From the NCBI RefSeq assembly GCF_016741775.1, contig NZ_JAERRK010000028.1, forward strand, positions 1 to 64,000: 64,000 bases of DNA, in the 5' to 3' direction. This document shows, one piece after another, positions 56,497 to 64,000 of this stretch (position 1 is the stretch's first letter; each line of letters starts with the position of its first letter). The notes under the pieces are model-generated. The model saw only the letters and a list, made by a program, of their open reading frames with translations. It ran no database searches and was not told where the DNA came from. Position numbers and translations under genes: made by a program. The stretch comes from Streptomyces actinomycinicus (GTDB lineage: Bacteria; Actinomycetota; Actinomycetes; Streptomycetales; Streptomycetaceae).

Positions 56497-59400
56497 TCAG
56501 AGCAGGGACGGTATCTCCGCCGCCGCGACCTCCCGGGCCGCCCGCTCCACCGCGCTCGCGAGCAGCGCCAGGTCGGTCGGGCCGTTGCCCAGCTCCCGCA
56601 CCGGCCGGCGGGCCGGCGGGTCTCCCATCCGCTGCCAGTCCAGCGGGACCACCGTCGGCCGCTGGGTCGCGGTCCGCGGGATACGGCCCGTCACCCGGCC
56701 GCCCTGGAAGCCGACGGCACGCCCGTCCGGGTACACGAGCCGCCCACGACCGGGTGCCGGTTCGTCAGGCCCCGGCTGCGGCGCGTCCAGCGTCACCCGC
56801 AGGGCCGCCCGGCGCGCCGGCTCCGACTCCGCGGTACGGCCGCCGGCCCCGGCCGCGGCCACCAGATGCACACCCAGCCGGGCACCCTCCCGGGCCACCG
56901 CCTCCAGCGCCCGCATCACCGAGCCCGCGGCGGGCCGGCCGGGAGAGCCGAGCGCGGGGGAGACCAGCGCGTCCAGGTCGTCCACGACCACCACGAGCCG
57001 GGGCAACGGCGGCGGCGCGTCGGCACGTTGCCGGGCCCGGGCCGGCCGCAGGCGCAGGGTGGAACTTGGCGGCGCCTCTATGTCGCCGGAAGCGGAGGCG
57101 CGGTGCGCGGGCGCGTCGGCGGGGGCGGACGTGTCCCCGGCGGCCGGCGTCCGCTGGGCCACCATCCGGCCGGACACCTCCCGGCCCGCATGCCACTGGG
57201 CGAAGTCCGTCCGGCCCAGCAGTTCCGCCCGCCGCTTCAGTTCGGCGGTCAGCGACTGCGCGAACTCCCGCATGCGCACCGGGTCGTTGGCGATGAGGTG
57301 CGTGGTGGCGTGCGGTATGTCGGTGCAGACCCGCAGGCCCTCCCCACGTCCGGCGCCCGCGCCGACCCCGTCCCGGCCGTCGAGCAGCACCACGGCCAGC
57401 CGGTCCGGCCGCTCGGCCGCGGCCAGCGAGGCGACCACGGCCCGCAGCAGCTCGGTACGACCGCTGCCGGGCGGCCCCTCGATCAGCAGGTGCGGCCCCT
57501 CGGCAACGAGATCGGCGGTGACCGGCCCGCGCGGTCCGGCACCCAGTACCGCCCGTGCCCGGCCGCCCAGCGACTCCGTGTCGTCGGCCGCGTCGGCCCA
57601 GCGGGCCATCAGCGACGCCGGGGTGGCCCGGGCCAGGCCCAACTCGTCCAGCAACCGCGCCGACTGGGGCAGCGGCACGGACACGCGCGTGTGCCGCTCA
57701 CCGGCCGGGCCGTCCGGGCGCAGCGGCGCCATCGCCCGCGCGAACCGCTCCGCCCAGGCGGCGGAGACGGCGTCGACGGCGGCGGGCACGCCGGGGCCGA
57801 CGGGACCGCCCCGCGCGACCCGCAGCAGTTGCAGCGCGGCGGCGACGTCCCCGCTGAGCAGGGCCACGGCACCGCAGTGCCGGAACGTCGGCGTCACTTC
57901 GCACGCGGCCTCGTACGTCCGCGCGACGGGCGACGCCGGCGAAGCGGGCTCGGTCTCCGCCAGACACACGACGTGGACCCCGGCCCGCGGCCCGGCCACG
58001 GCCAGCCGCGCGAGGGCCTCCTGCAGTCCGGCGCCCCCCGGGTCCCCGTCCACCACGACGACGGTGAACGGCCCGGCGAACCCACCGCCCCCGTCCGGCC
58101 CGGCCCCGTCCCTGGCCCAGGACGGACGACGGACGGGAGCGGCCGGGGTGGCGGGGCTGCCGGGGGAGCCGAGGGTTCCCGGGCCGGTACGGGTTATGGG
58201 GCTGCCGGGGGCTCGGAGGGTTTCGGGGTCTATGGCGGCCGTGGGACCGCCGACGGATCGGGGGCCGGTGGAGACGGTGGGGTTGCTGCGGGAGCCGGAG
58301 GTTCCGGGGTCGCTGGGGACGGAGCCGGGGGTTCGGGGGCCGGTCGGGGTCCCGCGGGTTCCGGGATCCGCGGGGGTTGTGGGGCCGCCGGAAGCTCGGA
58401 GGGCTCCGGGGCCGGCGTGGGAGGCGGGGCTGCCGAGGATGCCCGTGCCCGTGTCCGTGTCCGTGTCCGTGTCGGTGGGGGCTGTGGGCCCGCCGGGGGA
58501 TCCCAGGGTTCCGGGGCCGGCGTCGGGGGCGGGGCGGCCGTAGGAGGGATCGGGCGTGCCGGGGGCGGGCAGGTCGGCCGGGGACGAGGCGGTGCCCCTG
58601 GCCGGCGTGCCGGAGCCGGGAGTGCCGGCGCCGGATGTGCCGGAGCCTGGCGTGCCAGGGCCGGGTGTGCTGGAGCCTGGCGTGCCAGGGCCGGGTGTGC
58701 CGGAGCCCGGCGTACCTGGGCCGGGTGTACTGGAGCCCGGCGTGCCAGGGCTGGGTGTGCTGGAGCCTGGCGTGCCAGGGCTGGGTGTGCTGGAGCCTGG
58801 CGTGCCAGGGCCGGGTGTGCCGGACGGCGTGGGCGTCCCCGGGGCCCCCGTCGGCGCCGTGCCGTCCGCGATGCGGGCCGGGGACGGATGGGCCGCGGTC
58901 CGGCCCGTCGCCGCGTGGTCCTCGACCCGGCGCAGCAGTTCCTCCGTGCGGGCCGCCGCCTGCTCGCGGTCGTAGGCCAGCAGCAGACGGCAGTCCTGGC
59001 CGTGGCCCGGCCGGACGTGCGGGAGCCAGCCCAGCCAGGCCCACTCGGCCGTGCGCTCGGCCACCGGCCTCGAGCGGTCCGCGCTGATCAGCACGATCTC
59101 CAGCAGGTCGGGCGAGTGCAGCGCGGCGAGCTGGGCCAGCACCGCGCGGGCCAGCCCGGACAGCCGGGGCCGTGGACCGGCCAGGCCCAGCGCGCCCGCC
59201 TCCCGCAGCGCGGCGGTCACCGGCACGGCGGGCAGCAGCCCCGAGCCGTCCGGTGCGCTCCGGTCGGCCGTGCCGAGCCGGACGGTCAGCGCCTCGGGGT
59301 GCCCCGGTCCGCGTTCCCAGAGGCGGGGGCCGGGGCCGAGCGCGGTCAGCAGCAGGGCCGCCGGGTCGGGCCAGGTCTCGGGCTGCCGGAACGCTCGGGG

Positions 59401-60912
59401 GACGGGGGCGCCGGCGGTGGCGGCGGCCGTACCGTCGTGGGTCTGCCGGCTGCTCGGCTGCTCCCCGCGGGCACCCGTCAGCCGGCGGGCCCAGGCGCCG
59501 AACCCGCGCCGCCGGGTCCCCTGCGGGGCGTCCGTACCCCGGAGCGGAGTGTCCTTGCGCCCGCCCCCGTGCGCGTTCTCACCGGCGTGCGCGGCACCCG
59601 CCCCGCCGACACCGAAGCGCCCCGCGTGGGTGTCCCCACCGGAACCGGCGCCAGGTCCGGCGCCAGGTCCGGCGCCGGAAGCGTCGGCACCGAAGGCCCC
59701 GGCACCGTAGGCATCAGCGGCCGAAGCGTCGGCCCCGGAGGCCCCGGCACCGTAGGCATCAGCGGCCGAAGCGTCGGCCCCGGAGGCCCCGGCACCGTAG
59801 GCATCAGCGGCCGAAGCGTCGACCCCGGAGGCCCCGGCACCGTAGGCATCAGCAGTCGAAGCGTCGGCACCGGAGGCACCGACCCCGAACGCACCGGCAC
59901 CGGCAACGGCACCGTAGGCACCGGCGTCCCTCTCCCGGCTCTCGGCGTGCGGCGCTCCGGCCTGGCCCGGTACCACCGGCGTCTGCCCACGCCGGTGCTC
60001 CTGGGCCCCCGCGCCACCGCCGGAGGCACCCCAGCCGGCGGAACCGGAGGAGTCGTAGTCGTGATGCGCGCCCCCGGCACGCCCCGAGCCCCCGCGCACC
60101 GGCTCACCGGCCGCGCCGGTCCCGGTGACCGCGCCGCCGGGCGCGCCGGAACCATCGACACCGCCCGCCACCGGCGACGCTCCCCGCGCGGCCGGTGCGG
60201 CAGGGGGGCCGGTGTCGGCCGCGGGCCGGGCGCCGCCCGGGACGACCCGCACGCACCCCTCCCCGTCGGGTACCGCCCGGACCCTGGCCCCGGGGCCCCC
60301 GGACGGGGTGACCCGCAGGGCCGACTCCCCGATCCGCAGCAAGCCCCCGGCAGGGAACCGCACGGGCCGTTCCGTCAGCCGCACGCCGTCGAGCGACGTG
60401 CCGTTCGTGGAGCCGAGGTCGGCGACCGAGACGCGGCCGTCCGCGCCGACGGTGACCACGCAGTGCAGTCGGGAGACGTCGAGGTCGTCCAGCGGGACGT
60501 CCGCCTCGGCGGAGCGGCCGACGGTGATCCGGCCGCCGTGCAGCAGGTGGACCCCGCCCGCGTCGGGGCCGGCGATCACATGGAGCTGGGCCGGGGCGTC
60601 GTCCAGCTCGGGGTGCGGTTCGGCGGCGGCGGGGGCGCCGAGGGACAGCACGGCTCCGTCGACCAGCGGCGGCTCGCCGAGCGTGGCGCGGCGCGGGTCC
60701 AGCCGGTCCGTGCCCGCGTAGAGGACGACGGTCGCGCCGCCGGTGTCCCGGCCGCCCTGCCCGCCCTCTCCGGTGACCGCGCCGGCCAGCGCCGACGCCA
60801 CCGCGGCCAGCTCCGTGCCCGCGGGCGCCGTGACCAGTACGTCGCGGCTCGCGGCGCGGCCCCGCTGCGGGGACGGGCCGAGCGGGTCTACGACGGTCAG
60901 CCGGATCTGCAT
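56497..60912 (-). CDS. Giant FHA - EssC/FtsK-like ATPase protein with tandem repeats
   Basis: 1471 residues. FHA domain at about 115-195 (ITVGRSAEADVPL, SRLHCVV, DLGSTNGTSLDG). A disordered region holds a 15-residue repeat (about 340-410). Then comes an EssC/EccC-like module (about 500-670; QLAALHSPDLLEIVL, WAWLGWLPHVRPG) and a 10-residue repeat, TPGSSTPGPG-like (about 690-775). The C-terminal single FtsK/SpoIIIE-type ATPase has Walker A GPPGSGRTE (about 1145), where Lys is Arg, and Walker B VVVVDDLD (about 1305). ATG at MQIRLTVVD; the longer frame was rejected. Divergent from pkaA. No WXG100 gene is nearby. Confidence 0.88.
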   Translation of the reverse strand: MQIRLTVVDPLGPSPQRGRAASRDVLVTAPAGTELAAVASALAGAVTGEGGQGGRDTGGATVVLYAGTDRLDPRRATLGEPPLVDGAVLSLGAPAAAEPHPELDDAPAQLHVIAGPDAGGVHLLHGGRITVGRSAEADVPLDDLDVSRLHCVVTVGADGRVSVADLGSTNGTSLDGVRLTERPVRFPAGGLLRIGESALRVTPSGGPGARVRAVPDGEGCVRVVPGGARPAADTGPPAAPAARGASPVAGGVDGSGAPGGAVTGTGAAGEPVRGGSGRAGGAHHDYDSSGSAGWGASGGGAGAQEHRRGQTPVVPGQAGAPHAESRERDAGAYGAVAGAGAFGVGASGADASTADAYGAGASGVDASAADAYGAGASGADASAADAYGAGASGADASAADAYGAGAFGADASGAGPGAGPGAGSGGDTHAGRFGVGGAGAAHAGENAHGGGRKDTPLRGTDAPQGTRRRGFGAWARRLTGARGEQPSSRQTHDGTAAATAGAPVPRAFRQPETWPDPAALLLTALGPGPRLWERGPGHPEALTVRLGTADRSAPDGSGLLPAVPVTAALREAGALGLAGPRPRLSGLARAVLAQLAALHSPDLLEIVLISADRSRPVAERTAEWAWLGWLPHVRPGHGQDCRLLLAYDREQAAARTEELLRRVEDHAATGRTAAHPSPARIADGTAPTGAPGTPTPSGTPGPGTPGSSTPSPGTPGSSTPSPGTPGSSTPGPGTPGSGTPGPGTPGSSTPGPGTPGSGTSGAGTPGSGTPARGTASSPADLPAPGTPDPSYGRPAPDAGPGTLGSPGGPTAPTDTDTDTDTGTGILGSPASHAGPGALRASGGPTTPADPGTRGTPTGPRTPGSVPSDPGTSGSRSNPTVSTGPRSVGGPTAAIDPETLRAPGSPITRTGPGTLGSPGSPATPAAPVRRPSWARDGAGPDGGGGFAGPFTVVVVDGDPGGAGLQEALARLAVAGPRAGVHVVCLAETEPASPASPVARTYEAACEVTPTFRHCGAVALLSGDVAAALQLLRVARGGPVGPGVPAAVDAVSAAWAERFARAMAPLRPDGPAGERHTRVSVPLPQSARLLDELGLARATPASLMARWADAADDTESLGGRARAVLGAGPRGPVTADLVAEGPHLLIEGPPGSGRTELLRAVVASLAAAERPDRLAVVLLDGRDGVGAGAGRGEGLRVCTDIPHATTHLIANDPVRMREFAQSLTAELKRRAELLGRTDFAQWHAGREVSGRMVAQRTPAAGDTSAPADAPAHRASASGDIEAPPSSTLRLRPARARQRADAPPPLPRLVVVVDDLDALVSPALGSPGRPAAGSVMRALEAVAREGARLGVHLVAAAGAGGRTAESEPARRAALRVTLDAPQPGPDEPAPGRGRLVYPDGRAVGFQGGRVTGRIPRTATQRPTVVPLDWQRMGDPPARRPVRELGNGPTDLALLASAVERAAREVAAAEIPSLL
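58590..58850. repeat. In-frame 30-bp tandem repeat in the FHA-ATPase gene
   Basis: About eight units of the CTGGCGTGCCAGGGCCGGGT type, 30 bp each, encode Thr/Pro/Gly/Ser decapeptides. The units are close enough in sequence to suggest recent slippage or recombination. Confidence 0.85.
59690..59900. repeat. In-frame 45-bp tandem repeat in the FHA-ATPase gene
   Basis: GCATCAGCGGCCGAAGCGTC recurs at 59711, 59756 and 59801, with a diverged copy after, encoding the 15-residue unit DAYGAGASGADASAA. The three best copies are nearly identical at DNA level. Confidence 0.85.
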
Positions 60913-61306
60913 CGGCGTCAGCGGTCCCTTCTGCGCGGGTCTGCGCGGGCGCGGACTTCCCCCCACCCCCACGAGCACGTCGGCCAGCAGCCGCCGGCAC
61001 GTCCCAGCGGGCTGCTGGAGGCATCCTCGCACCTGCCACTGACAACGCGCCCGGGACCCGGGCACAAGTGATCTTGATTGGTCGGCTCTGCCCCCAAAAG
61101 TGCCTGACCAGTACCCCACTGGCGATCAGTTGAGATCGGTCACGTCCGGCTCCGGCAACCACGGGACCGGTGCGGGCGTCTTTCCGTCGAACACCTCGAA
61201 CATGCTCGGGAACGCATACGTAGTGCCCCGAAGAGCCCCACTACAGTGGGTCGGAGCACCGGAATGCAGGCAAGCAAGCAACAGCAAGCAGCAGGGAGCG
61301 CGTGAC
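60913..61306. promoter_or_regulatory. 394-bp divergent region between the FHA-ATPase gene and pkaA
   Basis: No gene is supported. The middle (about 61065-61260) is AT-richer, with CAAGTGATCTTGATTGG and several GATC-containing stretches, and should hold promoters for both directions. I could not assign -10/-35 boxes. Confidence 0.45.
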
Positions 61307-63022
61307 GTGCGGCCAGTCGGCAGCAAGTACCTGCTTGAGGAGCCGCTCGGACGCGGCGCCACAGGCACCGTCTGGCGTGCCCGCCAGCGAGAGACCGCGG
61401 GCGCCGAGGCGGCCGTGCCCGGTCAGCCGGGAGAGACGGTCGCGATCAAGGTCCTCAAGGAGGAGCTGGCCGGCGACCCCGACATCGTGATGCGCTTCCT
61501 GCGGGAGCGCTCCGTCCTGCTCCGGCTCACGCACCCCAACATCGTCCGGGTCCGCGACCTGGTCGTCGAGGGCGATCTGCTGGCGCTGGTCATGGACCTC
61601 GTCGACGGCCCCGACCTGCACCGCTACCTGCGCGAGAACGGCCCGCTCACCCCGGTCGCCGCCGCACTGATGACGGCCCAGATCGCCGACGCGCTCGCCG
61701 CGAGCCACGCCGACGGCGTCGTCCACCGCGACCTGAAGCCCGCGAACGTGCTGCTCATGCAGCACGAGGGCCAGATGCACCCGATGCTCACCGACTTCGG
61801 CATCGCCCGCCTCGCCGACTCCCCGGGGCTGACCCGCACCCACGAGTTCGTCGGCACGCCCGCGTACGTGGCGCCGGAGTCCGCCGAGGGCCGCCCGCAG
61901 ACCTCCGCGGTCGACATCTACGGCGCCGGCATCCTGCTGTACGAGCTGGTCACCGGGCGGCCGCCGTTCTCCGGCGGCAGCGCCCTGGAGGTCCTGCACC
62001 AGCATCTGAGCGCTGAGCCGCGCCGCCCCTCCACCGTCCCCGAGCCGCTGTGGACGGTCATAGAGCGCTGCCTGCGTAAGAACCCGGACGAGCGGCCGAG
62101 CGCCGAGAACCTCGCGCGTGGCCTGCGGGTCGTCGCCGAGGGGGTCGGCGTGCACGCGAACGCCGCGCAGATCGCCGCCGCCGAGGGCGTCGGGGCGCTG
62201 CTCGCCCCCGACCCGGACCCGACGGCCGTCCCGGGCGTGCCCGGCGCCGCCGACCCCACCCAGGTGCTGCCCACGAACGCGCCGCAGGGTGCGTACGACC
62301 CGAACGCCGCGACCAGCGTGCTGCCGCACACGGGCGGCCCGGCCGGCGCCGCCGACCCCACCGCGGTCCTGCCGAACACCGGCGCGGCGGACCCGACGGC
62401 CGTGATGCCGCCCGTCCCGCCGGGGCAGTACGGCCAGCAGGGGCAGCAGCCCGAGCAGCCGCACCCCTGGCAGACGCAGCTGCGCGCCGCCCGTGACCGC
62501 AACGATCAGACGCAGGTCCAGTACCTCGACCCCGACGAGGACCCGCTGCGCCGCCGCCCCCAGCGGCAGGTGGCCCGGCCACAGCAGCAGCCGCGCCAGG
62601 CCCCGCAGGCCCGCCCGCAGCAGCCGCAGCCGCGCGGCCGGCAGCCCCAGCAGGCCCCCGGGTACGGCTATCCGCAGCAGCAGCCCCAGCAGTACGCCCC
62701 GCCGCAGCAGCCGCAGCAGCCGCAGCAGCCGCAGCGGTACGCGCCGCCCGCCCGGCCCGAGCCGCAGCGGCCCGCGCGGGAGCCCCGGGCCCCACGGCAG
62801 CGCAACGCCAACCCGATGAAGATCCCCGGCCTGGGCTGTCTGAAGGGCTGCCTGTTCACGATCGTCATCCTGGTCGTGGCGAGCTGGCTGATCTGGGAGC
62901 TGACCCCGCTGCACACCTGGGTCGGCCAGGGCAAGGGCTACTGGGACCAGATGACCGACTGGATCGGCAAGGTCGGCGACTGGGTCGAGAAGGTGGGCGG
63001 CTCCTCCGGCAGCGGAAACTGA
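61307..63022 (+). CDS. pkaA: Ser/Thr protein kinase (PkaA-like)
   Basis: 571 residues, Hanks-type. Gly loop GRGATGTVW, VAIK catalytic Lys, HRDLKPAN (HRD 140-142), DFGIAR, and APE in YVAPESAEG. After the kinase (about 15-275) comes a disordered region with ADPTxVLP units and a long Pro/Gln/Arg tract. One membrane helix (CLFTIVILVVASWLIWEL, about 513-531) follows, then a short outer tail, so the kinase is tail-anchored with its catalytic part inside. GTG start with GGGAG eight bases upstream. Followed by a second kinase, as for pkaA-pkaB of S. coelicolor; the names rest on this arrangement and similarity. Confidence 0.88.
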   Translation: MRPVGSKYLLEEPLGRGATGTVWRARQRETAGAEAAVPGQPGETVAIKVLKEELAGDPDIVMRFLRERSVLLRLTHPNIVRVRDLVVEGDLLALVMDLVDGPDLHRYLRENGPLTPVAAALMTAQIADALAASHADGVVHRDLKPANVLLMQHEGQMHPMLTDFGIARLADSPGLTRTHEFVGTPAYVAPESAEGRPQTSAVDIYGAGILLYELVTGRPPFSGGSALEVLHQHLSAEPRRPSTVPEPLWTVIERCLRKNPDERPSAENLARGLRVVAEGVGVHANAAQIAAAEGVGALLAPDPDPTAVPGVPGAADPTQVLPTNAPQGAYDPNAATSVLPHTGGPAGAADPTAVLPNTGAADPTAVMPPVPPGQYGQQGQQPEQPHPWQTQLRAARDRNDQTQVQYLDPDEDPLRRRPQRQVARPQQQPRQAPQARPQQPQPRGRQPQQAPGYGYPQQQPQQYAPPQQPQQPQQPQRYAPPARPEPQRPAREPRAPRQRNANPMKIPGLGCLKGCLFTIVILVVASWLIWELTPLHTWVGQGKGYWDQMTDWIGKVGDWVEKVGGSSGSGN

Positions 63023-63335
63023 TCACGGGAACCGGCCGCCGCCGGGCACCGGCCCCTGGGGACCGGTGAACCGGCCGCCGGGCACCGGCCCCTGGGGACC
63101 GGTCTCCCGGACCGGCCGCCGGGAACCGGTCTCGCACGACCGGATATTCCGAACCGGTCCTGTGAGCGGCTCGGGGGCCAGGCCTTCGGAGCCGGGCGGC
63201 CGGTGACCGCGCCCCGGAATTCCACCGCTGGTTTGGGGATTTGTCGACATCTGGCGGGTGATTTCCGTCTCCGCGGTGAAGGTTGGCTCGTCGGACGCGT
63301 AGTTTTGTCGGCAACACGCGTCTGTAGGAGCAGTC
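63023..63335. other. 313-bp intergenic region between the two kinase genes
   Basis: The first 100 bases hold two to three copies of a ~36-bp unit (ACCGGCCGCCGGGCACCGG; starts near 63029 and 63068). The part from about 63225 is AT-richer and is a likely promoter for the second kinase. No gene. Confidence 0.6.
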
Positions 63336-64000
63336 TTGGCACGGAAGATCGGCAGCCGGTACACCGCGAACCAGATCCTGGGGCGGGGCAGCGCCGGCAC
63401 GGTGTGGCTGGGCGAGGGGCCGGACGGTCCCGTCGCCGTCAAGCTCCTGCGCGAGGACCTCGCCTCCGACCAGGAGCTGGTCGGACGCTTCGTCCAGGAG
63501 CGCACCGCGCTGCTCGGCCTGGAGCACCCGCACATCGTCACCGTGCGCGACCTGGTCGTCGACGGCAACGACCTGGCCCTGGTGATGGACCTCGTGCGCG
63601 GTACCGACCTGCGCACCCGGCTGGAACGGGAGCGGAGGCTCGCCCCCGAGGCGGCCGTGGCGATCGTCGCCGACGTCGCCGACGCGCTGGCCGCGGCGCA
63701 CGCGGCCGGGGTGGTCCACCGGGACGTCAAGCCCGAGAACGTCCTGCTCGACATGCAGGGCCCGCTCGGGCCGGGCGGATCACACCCCGCCCTGCTCACC
63801 GACTTCGGCGTCGCCAAGCTGATCGACTCGCCGAAGCGGACCCGGGCCACGAAGATCATCGGGACGCCCGACTACCTGGCCCCGGAGATCGTGGAGGGCC
63901 TGCCGCCCCGGGCCGCCGTGGACATCTACGCCCTGGCCACGGTCCTGTACGAGCTGCTGGCCGGCTTCACCCCCTTCGGCGGGGGACACCCCGGCGCGGT
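63336..64000 (+). CDS. pkaB: Ser/Thr protein kinase (PkaB-like), cut by the window edge
   Basis: The first 221 codons are visible; no stop before the right edge. Hanks-type kinase: GRGSAGTVW, VAVKLL, HRDVKPEN (HRD 128-130), DFGVAK, and APE in YLAPEIVEG. Closely similar in this domain to the upstream kinase, so probably an old tandem duplication. TTG start (IGSRYTANQ follows) with AGGAG five bases upstream. The C-terminal domain is not visible. The separate AT-rich upstream region suggests its own promoter. Confidence 0.9.
   Translation, partial: MARKIGSRYTANQILGRGSAGTVWLGEGPDGPVAVKLLREDLASDQELVGRFVQERTALLGLEHPHIVTVRDLVVDGNDLALVMDLVRGTDLRTRLERERRLAPEAAVAIVADVADALAAAHAAGVVHRDVKPENVLLDMQGPLGPGGSHPALLTDFGVAKLIDSPKRTRATKIIGTPDYLAPEIVEGLPPRAAVDIYALATVLYELLAGFTPFGGGHPGA

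Noticed and set aside
56497-60912. Full type VII secretion locus
   Set aside because: Only the FHA-ATPase is present; no WXG100, EccB, EccD, EccE or mycosin gene lies in the window.

Overview
The window is chromosomal DNA from a high-GC actinomycete, almost certainly a Streptomyces. The evidence is uniformly GC-rich third positions, frequent GTG and TTG starts, an mtrAB-lpqB-comF-hpf-secA block, a ~1650-residue NAD-glutamate dehydrogenase, and a tandem pair of PkaA/PkaB-like kinases. I saw no tRNA, rRNA, CRISPR array, insertion sequence or phage gene. Forty-two protein genes are called; the last runs off the right edge.

Left part (1-24 kb). Positions 39-5769 (minus) hold a translationally coupled envelope operon: a Pro/Gly-rich membrane protein, DUF4129, DUF4350, a MoxR AAA+ ATPase and DUF58. 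Then come mtnA, the MtrA-MtrB two-component system with lipoprotein LpqB, a ComF-type phosphoribosyltransferase, the long ribosome hibernation factor Hpf, an orphan NarL-type regulator, a YcaQ-like protein, a GNAT acetyltransferase, secA, an Rv3235-family protein, DUF6912, a HAD-like protein and a DJ-1/PfpI protein. The order mtrA-mtrB-lpqB-comF-hpf-secA-Rv3235 matches the mycobacterial arrangement, so this is conserved core. The NAD-glutamate dehydrogenase (24.3-29.2 kb) ends at a strong hairpin.

Middle (29-52 kb) is a cell-surface glycopolymer locus: a TagG/TagH-type exporter, four large proteins pairing a GT-A-like N-terminus with a CDP-glycerol glycerophosphotransferase-like C-terminus, two further GT2 proteins, four multi-membrane glycosyltransferases and GalE. 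An ohrR-ohr peroxide pair and a TetR regulator are embedded in it. The four TagF-like proteins have lost catalytic residues in complementary patterns, which is the most intriguing protein-level observation here.

Right part (52-64 kb): a sugar ABC importer (binding lipoprotein plus two permeases, no ATPase), a giant FHA protein with an EssC/FtsK-like ATPase whose Walker A lysine is arginine, and on the opposite strand pkaA followed by pkaB. Kinases beside a phosphothreonine-reading FHA protein suggest a signalling unit.

Non-coding structure is rich: a six-copy 25-bp tandem repeat after lpqB, twin 30-bp boxes between the exporter and tetR, a 22-bp palindrome at ohrR-ohr, a 28-bp palindrome, several long hairpin terminators, and inverted copies of a dispersed intergenic element. 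All functions are inferred from sequence reading alone; no database search was run.
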